NCBI GenBank assembly: GCA_000507305.1
Contig: DF239892.1
Span: 219,782-283,781 of the forward strand
Direction: 5' to 3'
Origin: Breviolum minutum Mf 1.05b.01
Taxonomy: Eukaryota; Sar; Dinophyceae; Suessiales; Symbiodiniaceae
DNA: 64,000 bases
Part shown: in pieces, positions 10,490 through 22,153 of the stretch
How positions within the stretch are numbered: position 1 is the first letter of the stretch
Layout: each line of letters begins with the position of its first letter
The notes under the pieces: model-generated
What the model was told of the DNA's origin: nothing
The model's input: only the letters and a program-made list of their open reading frames with translations
The model's database searches: none
Translations under genes and position numbers: made by a program

Positions 10490-13400
10490 GCAAGTCTAAG
10501 TGAGCAAGTTACACATTCTTTTAAACCCATCCTCACTGAGCAGAATTTAGACTCAGGCTTCCAACGTCCTCCAGATTTAAAGTGCACTTGTTGTGTTTGC
10601 AATCAGCCAGCTAGCCTTCAAAGTCTACGTCAAGATCTATCCACATCACAATTCGTCACCCGCTCAACAAGATGACATGTCGAAGATGTCGATTGAGGCG
10701 AGGCCCGAGGGAGAGGTTGTCACGGGCAATGAAGCATCTTCCCACTGCGACCGCACCTGGTCTTCTCGATACTCTTCCGGAAACCGAGAGGTGCGGAAAG
10801 TGTGCAACTTCTTGCAGCGATGAAGTATTTCAGCATTCGGCCGCTAGATGTTGACGAGTACTACTGTATTCTCTCTGCATATTATTTAATGTTATTATAC
10901 ATATTACATTGTCAAAAAATTGTTATAGTCATAGTGATTGAATACATGTAAATACACGACAAACTGACAACTCAAGTGAAACTTATATAACTACTTATAC
11001 TATACTACATATACGTATTTGCACAACAGATTTTAGGATATTTTAGGTAAGGTATTGAATAGTGCCATTTAGAGTTCTAAGGTATCACACACTCAACAGG
11101 ACTCTAGAAATTTGATGAGTTCCCGATGATTTGGCCCAAGTGACCAAGACAAACACACCACAATCATTTACTAAACCCAAATCGGAATTTGCTACATTCA
11201 ACCTGAAGCCGTACTGATAGTCACTGTGCGTCCGAAGGCGCTGGAAAAATGCATTCAGCCCTTCTGTCAGAGCAGGAGTCTTATGGCTGGCCTGGTTTCA
11301 ACTGTCATGGGTTTAGGCAATGATGTAATTGCAAAAACAGCAGCATACATAGCATACGCTGCTGCGTGTAAAATCCAGTGACATACCTCAATATCTTTAT
11401 TACACAATTATGATTGAATATCAGTATAGCAAATCAGGATGACCAGTCCAAATCTAAAGTGGTTCGCATCATTAGTGGAGCATGCTAAGTTCAGTCCATT
11501 GTCATGAGTGACGCCGACTGTGGGACATGATTTGCAACATCATGCTGCAAACATGGAAATCTCTCCTCTTACCTGCTCTGTCCACTTGTTTCTCCAACAA
11601 AAACGGCTCACCAGTTGCAGGAGTGCCCTGGGAGTGACGACTTGTGATGTCGAATGCTTCACAGGACTTGTTGCTGCCTCCATTTCAGTGTTTCAGTAAA
11701 TTTCAGAGCATCAGATATGTCGATGCAGCGAGGCCTGGTCAGTTGTACAACAGTTGATGTTTTGTAGGAGAAGATGCAACAGCAACATGCAGACAGGTTG
11801 GGTGGGGAGGTGAAAGTCTCAACCCCGATGAGTCTTCAGTGACTGTATCAGTCTTGATGTTGGAATTGGTCAAGTTTGAACACCACTCGTTATGTCATTT
11901 GGATGACCCCTGAAGTTCATACATGGCAAGCTTCCGTGTCTTGTACCCCTGGTAGGTGGTGCCAGCTGCACCAGTGGAAGCTGCTGGTGTGGTTGGTTGG
12001 GCTGAAGACTTGGCCCAGCAAATCATCGAGTGACTCAGCATGGTTTTTGGCCGATGGAATCCTGAAGGAATCCATAGGAATCCAGATGGTTGGGTGGTTT
12101 CAAAGATCTTTTGGCAGAATTTGTTGACTTCTTAGAACATTTTAGATCATTTTAAGATATTTGTTTAAATTATCTTTTTTAATGACATGTTCATCCATAA
12201 TATGGGAAGAGTTCCCACTTTCTAACAATATTTTTGAGCTGGGTTTTAAGCACCACAATGATGGCGAAGTGTGCAGCCTGTCAACTAGACTTGGATGAAC
12301 ACTGGCATGCAGCGGACATATGTTGACAAGATTGTGATCGTTTTTTGCTACTGCTATTGTTTGAGTTTCAATGATTTGAGTGAAATAGAAAACACATGAT
12401 TAATGTAGGTAGAATCACTTTACAGTCAAATCAATATTTCTTCGTTTGACCCGTGCTTTGAACACAGCATGCAAGAGTGATGCTGTTGGCTCTCTTTATC
12501 CCTATCTCGCGAGGTATGATGTCACATTGGAGTCTGTCAAGAATGTTGCCACCATGAGCATGGCTCCGCTGTGCTTTTTGAGTCATTTGGTTTGCGATTC
12601 CTCCGATGCAGCTCCATTTGGAGCTTGTAGATACCTGCTTGGATTCTGTGTGAAGTCTCAAGCAAACATTATGCGAAAACATCAAGCATACCACGATCCA
12701 CTGAGTCCATGGATCCTTTCCAAAAATCTCAACACCAATAATTATAATTAAGGAATCATAAGTAAGGAACATAATGAATCAGTTGAATCTACAAACCACG
12801 TGCAAGTGTCCTTCTAGGTGGTCCAAGTCGTTCACAATAGACTGTTCCATTGGAATAGACTGGGGGCCTCAGGTGTGTGCTGGGTTGCCAAATGTATGTT
12901 CTGCCCGGGGAGACAGGATGCGAGGTCCGGAAAGGGGGCAGCTTTTGTTTGGGGAGGAGATCAAGTCAAACCCTAGAAAGTTGTAGCCTTCGATGTAATA
13001 AGGTCAAGTAAATCAGTGAGCATAAAAAGACGGGTAGACAATATTATTTGCTTCCGTTCTCAATCTCACAAAGCGCACCATGTCGCAGCCCTCGTAACTT
13101 TTAGACAGTACTAGTATCAACTGATTACTGCTTCCACCAGTGTCTTGGCGTGTTCGTGGCAGCCAGGATGAGACTCCTTTTCTACATGCTGGCAGCAACT
13201 TTCCTGAATCGGAAGCTTCTGAAGCTGATTTTCAATTGACTAACGAGGGAAGCCTTGTAGGTAGGCATGCTTTGGGGCAATTTGGAGAAGGGAAAGTTGA
13301 GAATGGCACAAAGAGAATATGCCAGGATACACAATGATACTTATATAATCGATCAGTTTCAAGGAATCTCTTGGATTCAATCATTCAAAAACGTTCAATA

Positions 13401-14840
13401 CTTACAATACACATTCCAGAATAGCCATGGCACCAACCTTTTGTTTGTACCCTGCCGGGTGATCAGGGGATCTCATTGCTCCCTGGCGTCGGCATTATAG
13501 CCTTTGGTGTATATGTTGCCTTGAATTGGCCAGAATTCCAGGCAGCCTTGATGCGTTTTTTCCGACTCTGTTGGGAAGTTCAGCAACTTATTCGGCAATG
13601 TACAGGCAATATGAAGCGGTTACCATGCAATATCATGAAAATATGAAACATCATTGCAATCTTCTCTCTCTCTCTCTCTTTTAGTTTACTCATCTCTACT
13701 TACTCGACAAAGCAATACACATGATTCAAAAAAGAAACAAATGTACATTGCATAGTACAGTATATTATTGTAATCATATCATACCAGCGTAAAGAACGAT
13801 ATTTGTATTTCAGATTATTTGAGTGCAATATGCAGAGGAAGAACACATGCATGTAATTTGCAAGATGGCGCTGCTACGTGTCTCGTGCTTTTTAGCATAA
13901 TACCACTGAGATGAACATGTCTGAAGTCTGAAGGCATTCGGAAGCGTATCTTTATAAGGATAAAACCTAACGAAGTGGGACTTCGGCTGAATTGGCCAGA
14001 GTACATTTCAGCCCGAGGAGTAGGCAGTCCAATCAAAAAAGTCCACTAAAACATGACTAGACTGTACAAACTAAGTTTCTACTCCCAGACGCACATTGCA
14101 GGGGCCTTTCTCCTCCCTCGTTGACTAAGCTGTGTTCTTGATCATGCTCCTTTCAATTTTTTTTGTAGGGAAGAAATCCGTGCGGCGCAGGTCTTCTTTA
14201 CTGTAGAATTTATTGCCGGTGTGCAAACGATGGGCCTGGCAGTCTTTTTCATCACAGGCACTCACATGTTCGGATATCCATCGGGTCAGATAGTTGCAAC
14301 ACGCACTACTGTCATTGTTACAGCCAAAAGGGATCAAAAGGCTTCTGATTGTTTTGCACCCCTATTGGAAAGACTGGACGAGTCTTGAAGAATCCATTAC
14401 TGATATTGTATGATATTGTACTGTATAGAAGCGATGTTCTCTCAATCGAGACGTGTTTCCAAGGTGTTTCACAATTTTTGATTTGACAATTGTTTGAAAG
14501 TAGCAGAAGGCTTCGCTACTGGCAAACTGATATAATATTCGCCTTTACAACTTGAAAGATCTCATTGGGGTGGCTCCTGGCTGGCAGGTTTTGGCATTTT
14601 TGCCGTGTACACAGGGCATCGTGGCAAACAGCTCTGCTTTTGCGTGCTTCGCACCCTTGAAGTGCTGACTCTCTTGGGTACTGCTGGCCTAGCAGTACAC
14701 TCCTCAGGGAGCCACCAGATTCCAAGCATTTCGAGATGCCCTTATTGTATGTTCATTTCTTGTTGATTCTTAAATTGTCATGGGGTAACTTTTGATTAGA
14801 AATCTGGATGGCAAGTCTGCTGTTGCACAGACTGACAGAG
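10490..14840. other. Long stretch with no assigned gene
   Basis: Open frames at 10593-10854, 12446-12751 and 13140-13337 have some coding character (for example SDAAPFGACRYLLGF near 12600), but none shows a known motif or verifiable splice frame. A CT run lies at about 13663-13681. AT-rich spacer occupies 10860-11110 and 12150-12250. Other M8 exons could be hidden here but were not identified. Confidence 0.35.
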
Positions 14841-14858
14841 TCCCCTTTTGGGCTCAAG
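14841..14858 (+). promoter_or_regulatory. Possible relic of the dinoflagellate spliced leader
   Basis: The 18 bases end in TTTTGGGCTCAAG. This matches the 3' part of the conserved dinoflagellate spliced leader (ATTTTGGCTCAAG) except for one extra G and a changed base before the T run. It lies 57 bases upstream of the ATG of an intronless gene, a plausible 5' UTR length. Retroposed dinoflagellate mRNAs are known to carry such relics. The 5' part of the leader is not conserved, so chance cannot be excluded. Confidence 0.35.
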
Positions 14859-14915
14859 TGTTTTACCCCAGTCCTCAAAGACATCAGGAAAATTTGGTCC
14901 AACCTGTCCCACAGC

Positions 14916-15626
14916 ATGTCGTTGTTGGCGTGGAAGTGTGTCCAACCATCGGTGGCCTATCGCACCACATGGTCCATGTCTGCAAAGAGCGAGTTGATTT
15001 GTTCCCAGGGCGACAGCTTCTTTGGAAAATCATTGACAGCTTCAGATGGATCGAAGTGGCTTTGCAACGAGGCCAACGGCCTTTTCCTGCCTTTGGTGCA
15101 TCCCGAGACGAAGAAGCAAATGTTTGAGGAGCAGTGCTGGGAGTGCGTCTTCAAAGGCACGGTGAAGGGCCGGAAGACCCCAGAGATCTCTGATGTGTCT
15201 GAGACCATGGTGAAATCGGGCACGACCATCTCCGCCTTATGTGTCCCGCAGCACCACCCGCACCCTGGCTGGTTGTTGGAGGCAGAGAACAAGTTGTACT
15301 ATCCCATGAATCACCCAGACACTGCTGCCATCCTCTTCAAACCCAAGACATCCAATCCAACCGTTGTGGGACATGTCGTCAATGCCAATGATCTGGAGAA
15401 CGGTGACGTCATTCTCAAGGATGATGACCCTACATGTCAGCAGGTTGCCGCGGGATTGAGTCTGTGCATTCCTTTGGTTGGCTGTATCACGTTTTGTGCG
15501 ACAGCTGCCAGCAGCCCAGAAGGTTCCAAGCGCAGAAAGTGGGGCAACATTGCGTGCGCCGTGGCTTCGTGCACTTTCTCAGTTGCTTTGTTGGTCCAAG
15601 TCATAAACTATAACTCCCTGAGCTGA
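14916..15626 (+). CDS. Single-exon gene for a protein with two C-terminal membrane segments
   Basis: This is the longest clean ORF in the first half of the window, 236 codons from the ATG at 14916 to TGA; the frame is open further upstream to about 14808. No family is recognised. The N-terminal two thirds look soluble and include conserved-looking segments such as WLCNEANGLFLPLVHPETKK, EEQCWECVFKGTVKGRK and HPHPGWLLEAENKLYYPM. Near the C-terminus are two hydrophobic segments (CIPLVGCITFCATAA and IACAVASCTFSVALLVQVI) separated by a short basic loop (GSKRRKW), suggesting a tail-anchored or hairpin membrane protein. The lack of introns beside many-exon genes, and the possible spliced-leader relic upstream, suggest a retroposed copy. 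Confidence 0.75.
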   Translation: MSLLAWKCVQPSVAYRTTWSMSAKSELICSQGDSFFGKSLTASDGSKWLCNEANGLFLPLVHPETKKQMFEEQCWECVFKGTVKGRKTPEISDVSETMVKSGTTISALCVPQHHPHPGWLLEAENKLYYPMNHPDTAAILFKPKTSNPTVVGHVVNANDLENGDVILKDDDPTCQQVAAGLSLCIPLVGCITFCATAASSPEGSKRRKWGNIACAVASCTFSVALLVQVINYNSLS

Positions 15627-17325
15627 TGATCTTGAGGGCAGGCGATTATTTTGATGCTGGATGGAGACACCTCTGACAGAAGTGCGGGGGCATCCGTGCC
15701 AGTTTAATTAGAAGTTTAGAGGCTGCACTGATGACGGGTCCTGAAGGGTTGCAGCATGTTGCAGCCCCCAATATTAGGCCCATGGATTGATCCACGCTGC
15801 TGTACCGACCGGTGGCAGCAGGAATCTTTGTTACCCCAACCAGGGATGTTTGCTTCACTACGAATGCAAGCGACAGCAAGAAAGTCGCGTTGATTTCACA
15901 CACCTTCCTGCTGGAATCATACTATTCGTATTTGTCATATCTATTCATAATGTACAGAAAAAGCACATGAGAAACGCAAACCTTTGAGATGCTTTTAGCT
16001 AATTTGTTGGACATGATTGTCCCCCCAACCAAGGCCAAGTTCGCTATGGATCTGGACAATATGACGACTGATGCCTTGTCACAGGCAAGGTGGTTCTTCA
16101 TGGCTGTTCTCAACATGATCGAATCATCAGAGTCCTTAGGGCAGCATGGCACAGCCCGGTTTTTCGTTACATACGGAAGGATGCAAGTTCGGAGACGACA
16201 GGGGACTCGTTTCGCCCCCTGCTTTGGCAGGCTGGTGTTGCTACAAGTGGCATCACAACTGCCGGATTCGGGCAACGAATGGCCGATCGTGTGATGCAGG
16301 AGATGTTGTGATGGCCTGAGTATGCCAGAGTAATTAATGACAAACCAGGTGTATTAAGATGTAGCAAGATTTGGACACTTTGTTCGAATGCAATATGATT
16401 CGTGGGCAAGCTGTATTCCGTTTGCAATGCATGGCCATGGATTATTCCTGCTTGAGTGATCATTGCATTTCAGATGTATTCAGGTCTTTGTCATGCAGAA
16501 CGTATCAGGCAAGGCTGGCAGATTTCAAGAACTTCAATTTGATCGAATAGAACAACATAGCACGAGCCTCATTGTACCGTATGGAAAACTATATCGATTT
16601 GGAAGGTGGACAGATACTTGTGCATGGCTAGTCCATTGCCATATAGTTTTCTGTATTTTTTCCATTCAATTTGAATCAATCTGGTCACATTTGCGCTGTA
16701 CAAAATGATGTGCTATGATGAGCATAGATATTGCATGATTGGTTTGCAATAATACTGGAATTAGAGTCAAAGAGACACACTACAGAGATGGTCATAGCAT
16801 ATTCTCAAACGTCGAGCTAGGCTGGTGTCCGGGATGTTGGAGTTGCGTGACTCTTTGGAGGTCTGCTGTGAAGACACAGAACTCTTGGATATGCGGGTGG
16901 CAAACGGTGCACCACGGCAATGCAAGGCCTGGACCTGGGAATTCCTTTAAGGATTCGGGTAGGTTTCAAGGTTGGAGATCCAAGATGTCTCTTGATAGAC
17001 AAAAGGATTTGCTTAGAATCACGTTCCACCATGTTCCACTAGAGGTTGTTCGTTGTCCCCATTTGATCGCCAGGTGGCACATGCGGGCCTGGAAGATGAT
17101 GCGGGCTTTGTCCTGTGGTTGGCCTAAATACTATGTTTCTACAGAATGCTGTTGAACGTGATGCAGCCATGTTAATTTCAGGTCTTCCCCGGAACAAATC
17201 TCTGAAATGGTGATTCAGGTCAGACCCTTCGCATCTGAATTTTTGTCCATCGGTTTCAGGCAAGGCTGGTTATGGATCATGTTGTGACTTTTTCGAAAGT
17301 ACTCGTACCACAAGAGAAGTAATTA
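15627..17325. other. Spacer with weak exon-like ORFs
   Basis: A frame around 15989-16150 reads LLANLLDMIVPPTKAKF and continues with partly coding character. A short one near 17071-17120 reads VAHAGLEDDAGFVLW after CGCCAG|G. Neither can be placed in a gene. No other structure is evident. Confidence 0.3.
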
Positions 17326-17375
17326 TACCAGTAGTACCGCACAAGGCGGTGGCGGAAGTTTCAAGAATAGGAAAC
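17326..17375 (+). repeat. 50-bp dispersed element, copy 1
   Basis: These 50 bases, beginning TACCAGTAGTACCGCACAAG, are the exact reverse complement of 53621-53670. The flanks do not match, so the unit appears to be a discrete dispersed sequence or the end of a larger mobile element. It lies about 170 bases before the assembly gap. Confidence 0.85.
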
Positions 17376-17428
17376 GTATAGGAGAGATTGATTGCTGTGA
17401 GTGACGGATGTCAAAGCAAAAACATTGA

Positions 17429-18171
17429 CCAACTGACTAACTAGCTAGCTGACTAATTGACTGATTGACTGCCCGATTAACTGAGTAATTGCCTAAGTGA
17501 TCAACTGACCTATTGACTGACTGACTGCCTGACTGACTGACTGACTGNNNNNNNNNNNNNNNNNNNNNNNNNNNNNNNNNNNNNNNNNNNNNNNNNNNNN
17601 NNNNNNNNNNNNNNNNNNNNNNNNNNNNNNNNNNNNNNNNNNNNNNNNNNNNNNNNNNNNNNNNNNNNNNNNNNNNNNNNNNNNNNNNNNNNNNNNNNNN
17701 NNNNNNNNNNNNNNNNNNNNNNNNNNNNNNNNNNNNNNNNNNNNNNNNNNNNNNNNNNNNNNNNNNNNNNNNNNNNNNNNNNNNNNNNNNNNNNNNNNNN
17801 NNNNNNNNNNNNNNNNNNNNNNNNNNNNNNNNNNNNNNNNNNNNNNNNNNNNNNNNNNNNNNNNNNNNNNNNNNNNNNNNNNNNNNNNNNNNNNNNNNNN
17901 NNNNNNNNNNNNNNNNNNNNNNNNNNNNNNNNNNNNNNNNNNNNNNNNNNNNNNNNNNNNNNNNNNNNNNNNNNNNNNNNNNNNNNNNNNNNNNNNNNNN
18001 NNNNNNNNNNNNNNNNNNNNNNNNNNNNNNNNNNNNNNNNNNNNNNNNNNNNNNNNNNNNNNNNNNNNNNNNNNNNNNNNNNNNNNNNNNNNNNNNNNNN
18101 NNNNNNNNNNNNNNNNNNNNNNNNNNNNNNNNNNNNNNNNNNNNNNNNNNNNNNNNNNNNNNNNNNNNNNN
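17429..18171. repeat. ACTG/ACTA-rich simple repeat running into an assembly gap
   Basis: From about 17429 the sequence is a degenerate tetranucleotide repeat (GACT, AACT, GATT variants). It becomes perfect (GACT)n just before a run of N from 17548 to 18171. The repeat itself probably caused the gap. The sequence resumes at 18172 with related but broken CTGACT motifs. Confidence 0.9.
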
Positions 18172-19446
18172 ACTTTCTGACTATTGCATCTTCTGTCGAC
18201 TGACTTGACTACTCTACTACTGCTTTTCAACTCTCCATATTGTCGGAATTTTCTATTTAAACTTCCTTCGATTACAAATTATATCAAATTATATACACAT
18301 GTTGATGAGAATTGTTGAGAGCATTACTTGTACATCGCAGTGGCTTGCACGATGCTGTATGCCATTGTCCCGGTGAGGTGTAAGCTCCAGGACAGCTTTC
18401 CCGCAAGCTGGCTGAAATCTTGTTTGTGCATGAGGACGATAGGTATTTTTGCGACCTGATTCACTTACACGCAGTATATCACCTTTCGGGCATTTGGTGG
18501 TATTTGAATATATACGAATATAATTATACATAGTAAGTATATCACAGTACATGAATGAGCTTATAGATGATTGAAATTCAAAATTTTCTCCTGTATTTTG
18601 CAGCTGCATAACCAGCAAGAAAAGCTGAGGCCATTCATTTGTTCTTGGATTCAGACTCCTGACTTCACCATCGAAGGTTGCAAGGAGGAGCAGGGCAAAG
18701 AGTTGACAGCAAAAACTCTTTGACTGTTCCACAAAGAATACATAAAGAATATTAATGACTATACAGAGCATTCTTCGGAGTACCCCTAATACCGTATTGT
18801 TTGAACCAAGAAGCAAACTTCCATTCCATTACTGGGTATGGAGCATGGACTTCGTTTTTGAGAGAGGACTATTGCAACAGTGGCTTGCAGGGGTTGCAGA
18901 ACTTCCTGTCTTCTGGAGCAGCTCGGTAAACAAAGAATTCGATTGGAGACAGGGCCAGTGAGATGTAGCCCAAGACTTGTCCATGACTGACAGACTTTTC
19001 AAACTGGCTTGTGATCACAATATGACAATATGACCTAGAATATAGAGCAATGAAAATGAGACAGACAGCACTTTTCCACACTAGTCAAGTTTTTACCAAA
19101 CTAATCCTAAGTAGTCCTACTTACATCCGGTTGATAAATATTAGATCAAACTATTCAAGCTTGCTGAAGAGCTGTTTGATGTTGTGATTTGTCTCCACTC
19201 AGAAACGCGTAAGTAAAATCTGTTCCTGGCCACCTGTGAATGGGCATAGCTGAGGTGACCATCTACAGGGAGAACATGCTCCATTGTGGCCTGGGCGTCT
19301 CCTTTCTGCTTGCTGTTCAGCTGGCAAGCCGCGCCACGCTTGGGGAAAGGAAGAAACGGGGACTTATCAGATGGCGGACGCGATTGGGGCCGGGGCGTAC
19401 CATGTCGTCGAGCTTTCTTGTCATTTTTATATATTTTTATCACTTT
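18172..19446. other. Spacer before the tandem arrays
   Basis: No gene is supported. A 175-codon open frame on the minus strand (18289-18816) has no recognisable motif and crosses AT-rich sequence. A plus-strand frame at 19240-19458 leads directly into the array. Confidence 0.4.
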
Positions 19447-22153
19447 CATGCAGCTTGAGACTACCAAGGTGGTGTCCTTTTAGGGGCTGGGCTGGGAAAT
19501 GTCATGTTTCAGATTCTATCTTGGTTGCATTGGCCGAAGGCTTAAAGGAGATGAAGAGGGTATTTCGCAGATACTTTCAGGAATTATTGACTTTTGTGAA
19601 ATGAGAGCGAAATGAGGTTGCCAAATTTTAAGGTTGACCGTTTTGAAGCCCACACAACTGACTTTCTTGCGAGCGCATAGGTTTTCCATGAATTTCCTGT
19701 GTCCTTGCCAATTGAGATGGAATCCGAGGATAGCGAAGGAATTGAGACTGTCAGTGTGCTCCTTGTAGACACTGTAGAACTAAGTTTTTCATTTTGAATT
19801 GTGCAAGAAGCTCCCGGTTGCTTTGTCATCTTCATAGGTGTCAGTCTCAGTCGTTTTCTGCATGTCTTGCGGATTGCAAACGGTTTGCTTGAGAGAAAGA
19901 TGAACCAGACACTTTCTTGGGTGCGAAAACAACTTAAGGCTGAACTGTGTGGTTCTAAGATTGAGAGTCAGGGAAGTCCGAATTGCTTTTGATAAGCTTT
20001 TCATGCCAACAGTCCCAACCCAGGCTTGCTCTGTCAGCGACCTGCTTACCGCATCTTCAATCATGCTCATGTATGGTTATACAATTCTTTTGGGACAAGC
20101 AATTCTTGTCACCTGGTACAGTACTTACTTTGTACATCATTGTCTAATTGTTTGTAGCGGATGTTGATGTAGGGGGCCATTGAGTTCAAGTACATTGAAT
20201 CTGACCTTGCGCCTAAATGAGCCTATGATCATTCTTAAAGCCTTGTTCAGCCTTGCAGTGTGCTGTCATTGTAGCTATCCTTTTGCCTAGTCCTCAAAGA
20301 CTTGTAGACAAGATACACACCATTTTTTTCAAAACTTCTTCATGCAGCTTGAGACTACCAAGGTGGTGTCTTTTTAGGGGCTGGGCTGGGAAATGTCATG
20401 TTTCAGATTCTATCTTGGTTACATTGGCCGAAGGCTTAAAGGAGATGAAGACGGTATTTCGCAGATACTTTCAGAAATTCTTGACTTTGGTGAAATGAGA
20501 GTGAAATGAGGTTTCCAAATTTTAAGGTTGACCGTTTTGAAGCCCACACAACTGACTTTCTTGCGAGCGCATAGGTTTTCCATGAATTTCCTGTGTCCTT
20601 GCCAATTGAGATGGAATCCGAGGATAGCCAAGGAATTGAGACTGTCAGTGTGCTCCTTGTAGACATTGTAGAACTAAGTTTTTCATTTTGAATTGTGCAA
20701 GAAGCTCCCGGTTGCTTTGTCATCTTCATAGGTGTCAGTCTCAGTCTTTTTTCTGCATGTCTTGCGGATTGCAAACGGTTTGTTTGAGAGAAAGATGAAC
20801 CAGACACTTTCTTGGGTGCGACAACAACTTCAGGCTGAACTGTGTGGTTCTAGGATTGAGAGTCAGGGAAGTCCGAATTGTTTTTGATAAGCTTTTCATG
20901 CCAACAGTCCCAACCCAGGCTTGCTCTGTCAGCGACCTGCTTACCGCATCTTCAATCATGCTCATATTATGGTTATACAGTTATACAATTCTATTTGGAC
21001 AGGCAATTCTTGTCACCTGGTACAGTACTTACTTTGTACATCATTGTCTAATTGTTTGTAGCGGATGTTGATGTAGGGGGTCATTGAGTTCAAGTACATT
21101 GAATCTGACCTTGCGCCTAAATGAGCCTATGATCATTCTTAAAGCCTTGTTCAGCCTTGCAGTGTGCTGTCATTGTAGCTATCCTTTTGCCTAGTCCTCA
21201 AAGACTTGTAGACATACACACCATTTTTTCAAAGCTTCTTCATGCAGCTTGAGACTGCCAAGGTGGTGTCTTTTTAGGGGCTGGGCTGGGAAATGTCATG
21301 TTTCAGATTCTATCTTGGTCACTTTAAAGGAGATGAAGAGGGTATTTCGCAGATACTTTGCAGGAATTCTTGACTTTGGTGAAATGAGAGTGAAATGAGG
21401 TTGCCAAATTTTAAGGTTGACCGTTTTGAAGCCCACACAATTGACTTTCTTGCGAGCGCGTGGGTTTTCCATGAATTTCCTGTGTCCTTGCCAATTGAGA
21501 TGGAATCCGAGGATAGCCAAGGAATTGAGACTGTCAGTGTGCTCCTTGTAGACATTGTAGAACTAAGTTTTTCATTTTGAATTGTGCAAGAAGCTCCCGG
21601 TTGCTTTGTCATCTTCATAGGTGTCAGTCTCAGTCGTTTCCTGCATGTCTTGCGGATTGCAAACGGTTTGTTTGAGAGAAAGATGAACCAGACACTTTCT
21701 TGGGTGCGACAACAACTTAAGGCTGAACTGTGTGTTTCTAAGATTGAGAGTCAGGGAAGTCCGAATTGTTTTTGATAAGCTTTTCATGCCAACAGTCCCA
21801 ACCCAGGCTTGCTCTGTCAGCGACCTGTTTACCGCATCTTCAATCATGCTCATGTTATGGTTATACAATTCTTTTGGGACAAGCAATTCTTGTCACCTGG
21901 TACAGTACTTACTTTGTACATCATTGTCTAATTGTTTGTAGCGGATGTTGATGTAGGGGGTCATTAAGTTCAAGTACATTGAATCTGACCTTGCGGCTAA
22001 ATGAGCCTATGATCACTCTTAAATCCTTGTTCAGCCTTGCAGTGTGCTGTCATTGTAGCTATCCTTTGTCTAGTCCTCAGAGACTTGCAGACAAGATGCA
22101 CACCATTTTTTTCAAAACTTCTTCATGCAGCTTGAGACTACCAAGGTGGTGTT
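19447..22153. repeat. Tandem array A: three copies of a unit of about 0.9 kb plus a fragment
   Basis: The landmark CAGCTTGAGACT recurs at 19451, 20345, 21245 and 22128, giving unit lengths of 894, 900 and 883 bases. The fourth copy stops after about 25 bases. Copies are nearly identical with scattered substitutions and small indels; the third lacks about 16 bases (ACATTGGCCGAAGGC region) found in the first two. Each unit carries open frames on the minus strand (for example MKMTKQPGASCTIQN and MSMIEDAVSRSLTEQAWVG). These vary in length between copies and match no known family, so coding status is doubtful. The near identity implies recent amplification or concerted evolution. Confidence 0.93.

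Noticed and set aside
17493-18230. 245-codon minus-strand ORF
   Set aside because: It is made almost entirely of N bases in the assembly gap with a simple repeat at one end.
18289-18816. 175-codon minus-strand ORF
   Set aside because: No motif, AT-rich context, and opposite to all recognised genes; probably chance, though it cannot be excluded without transcripts.
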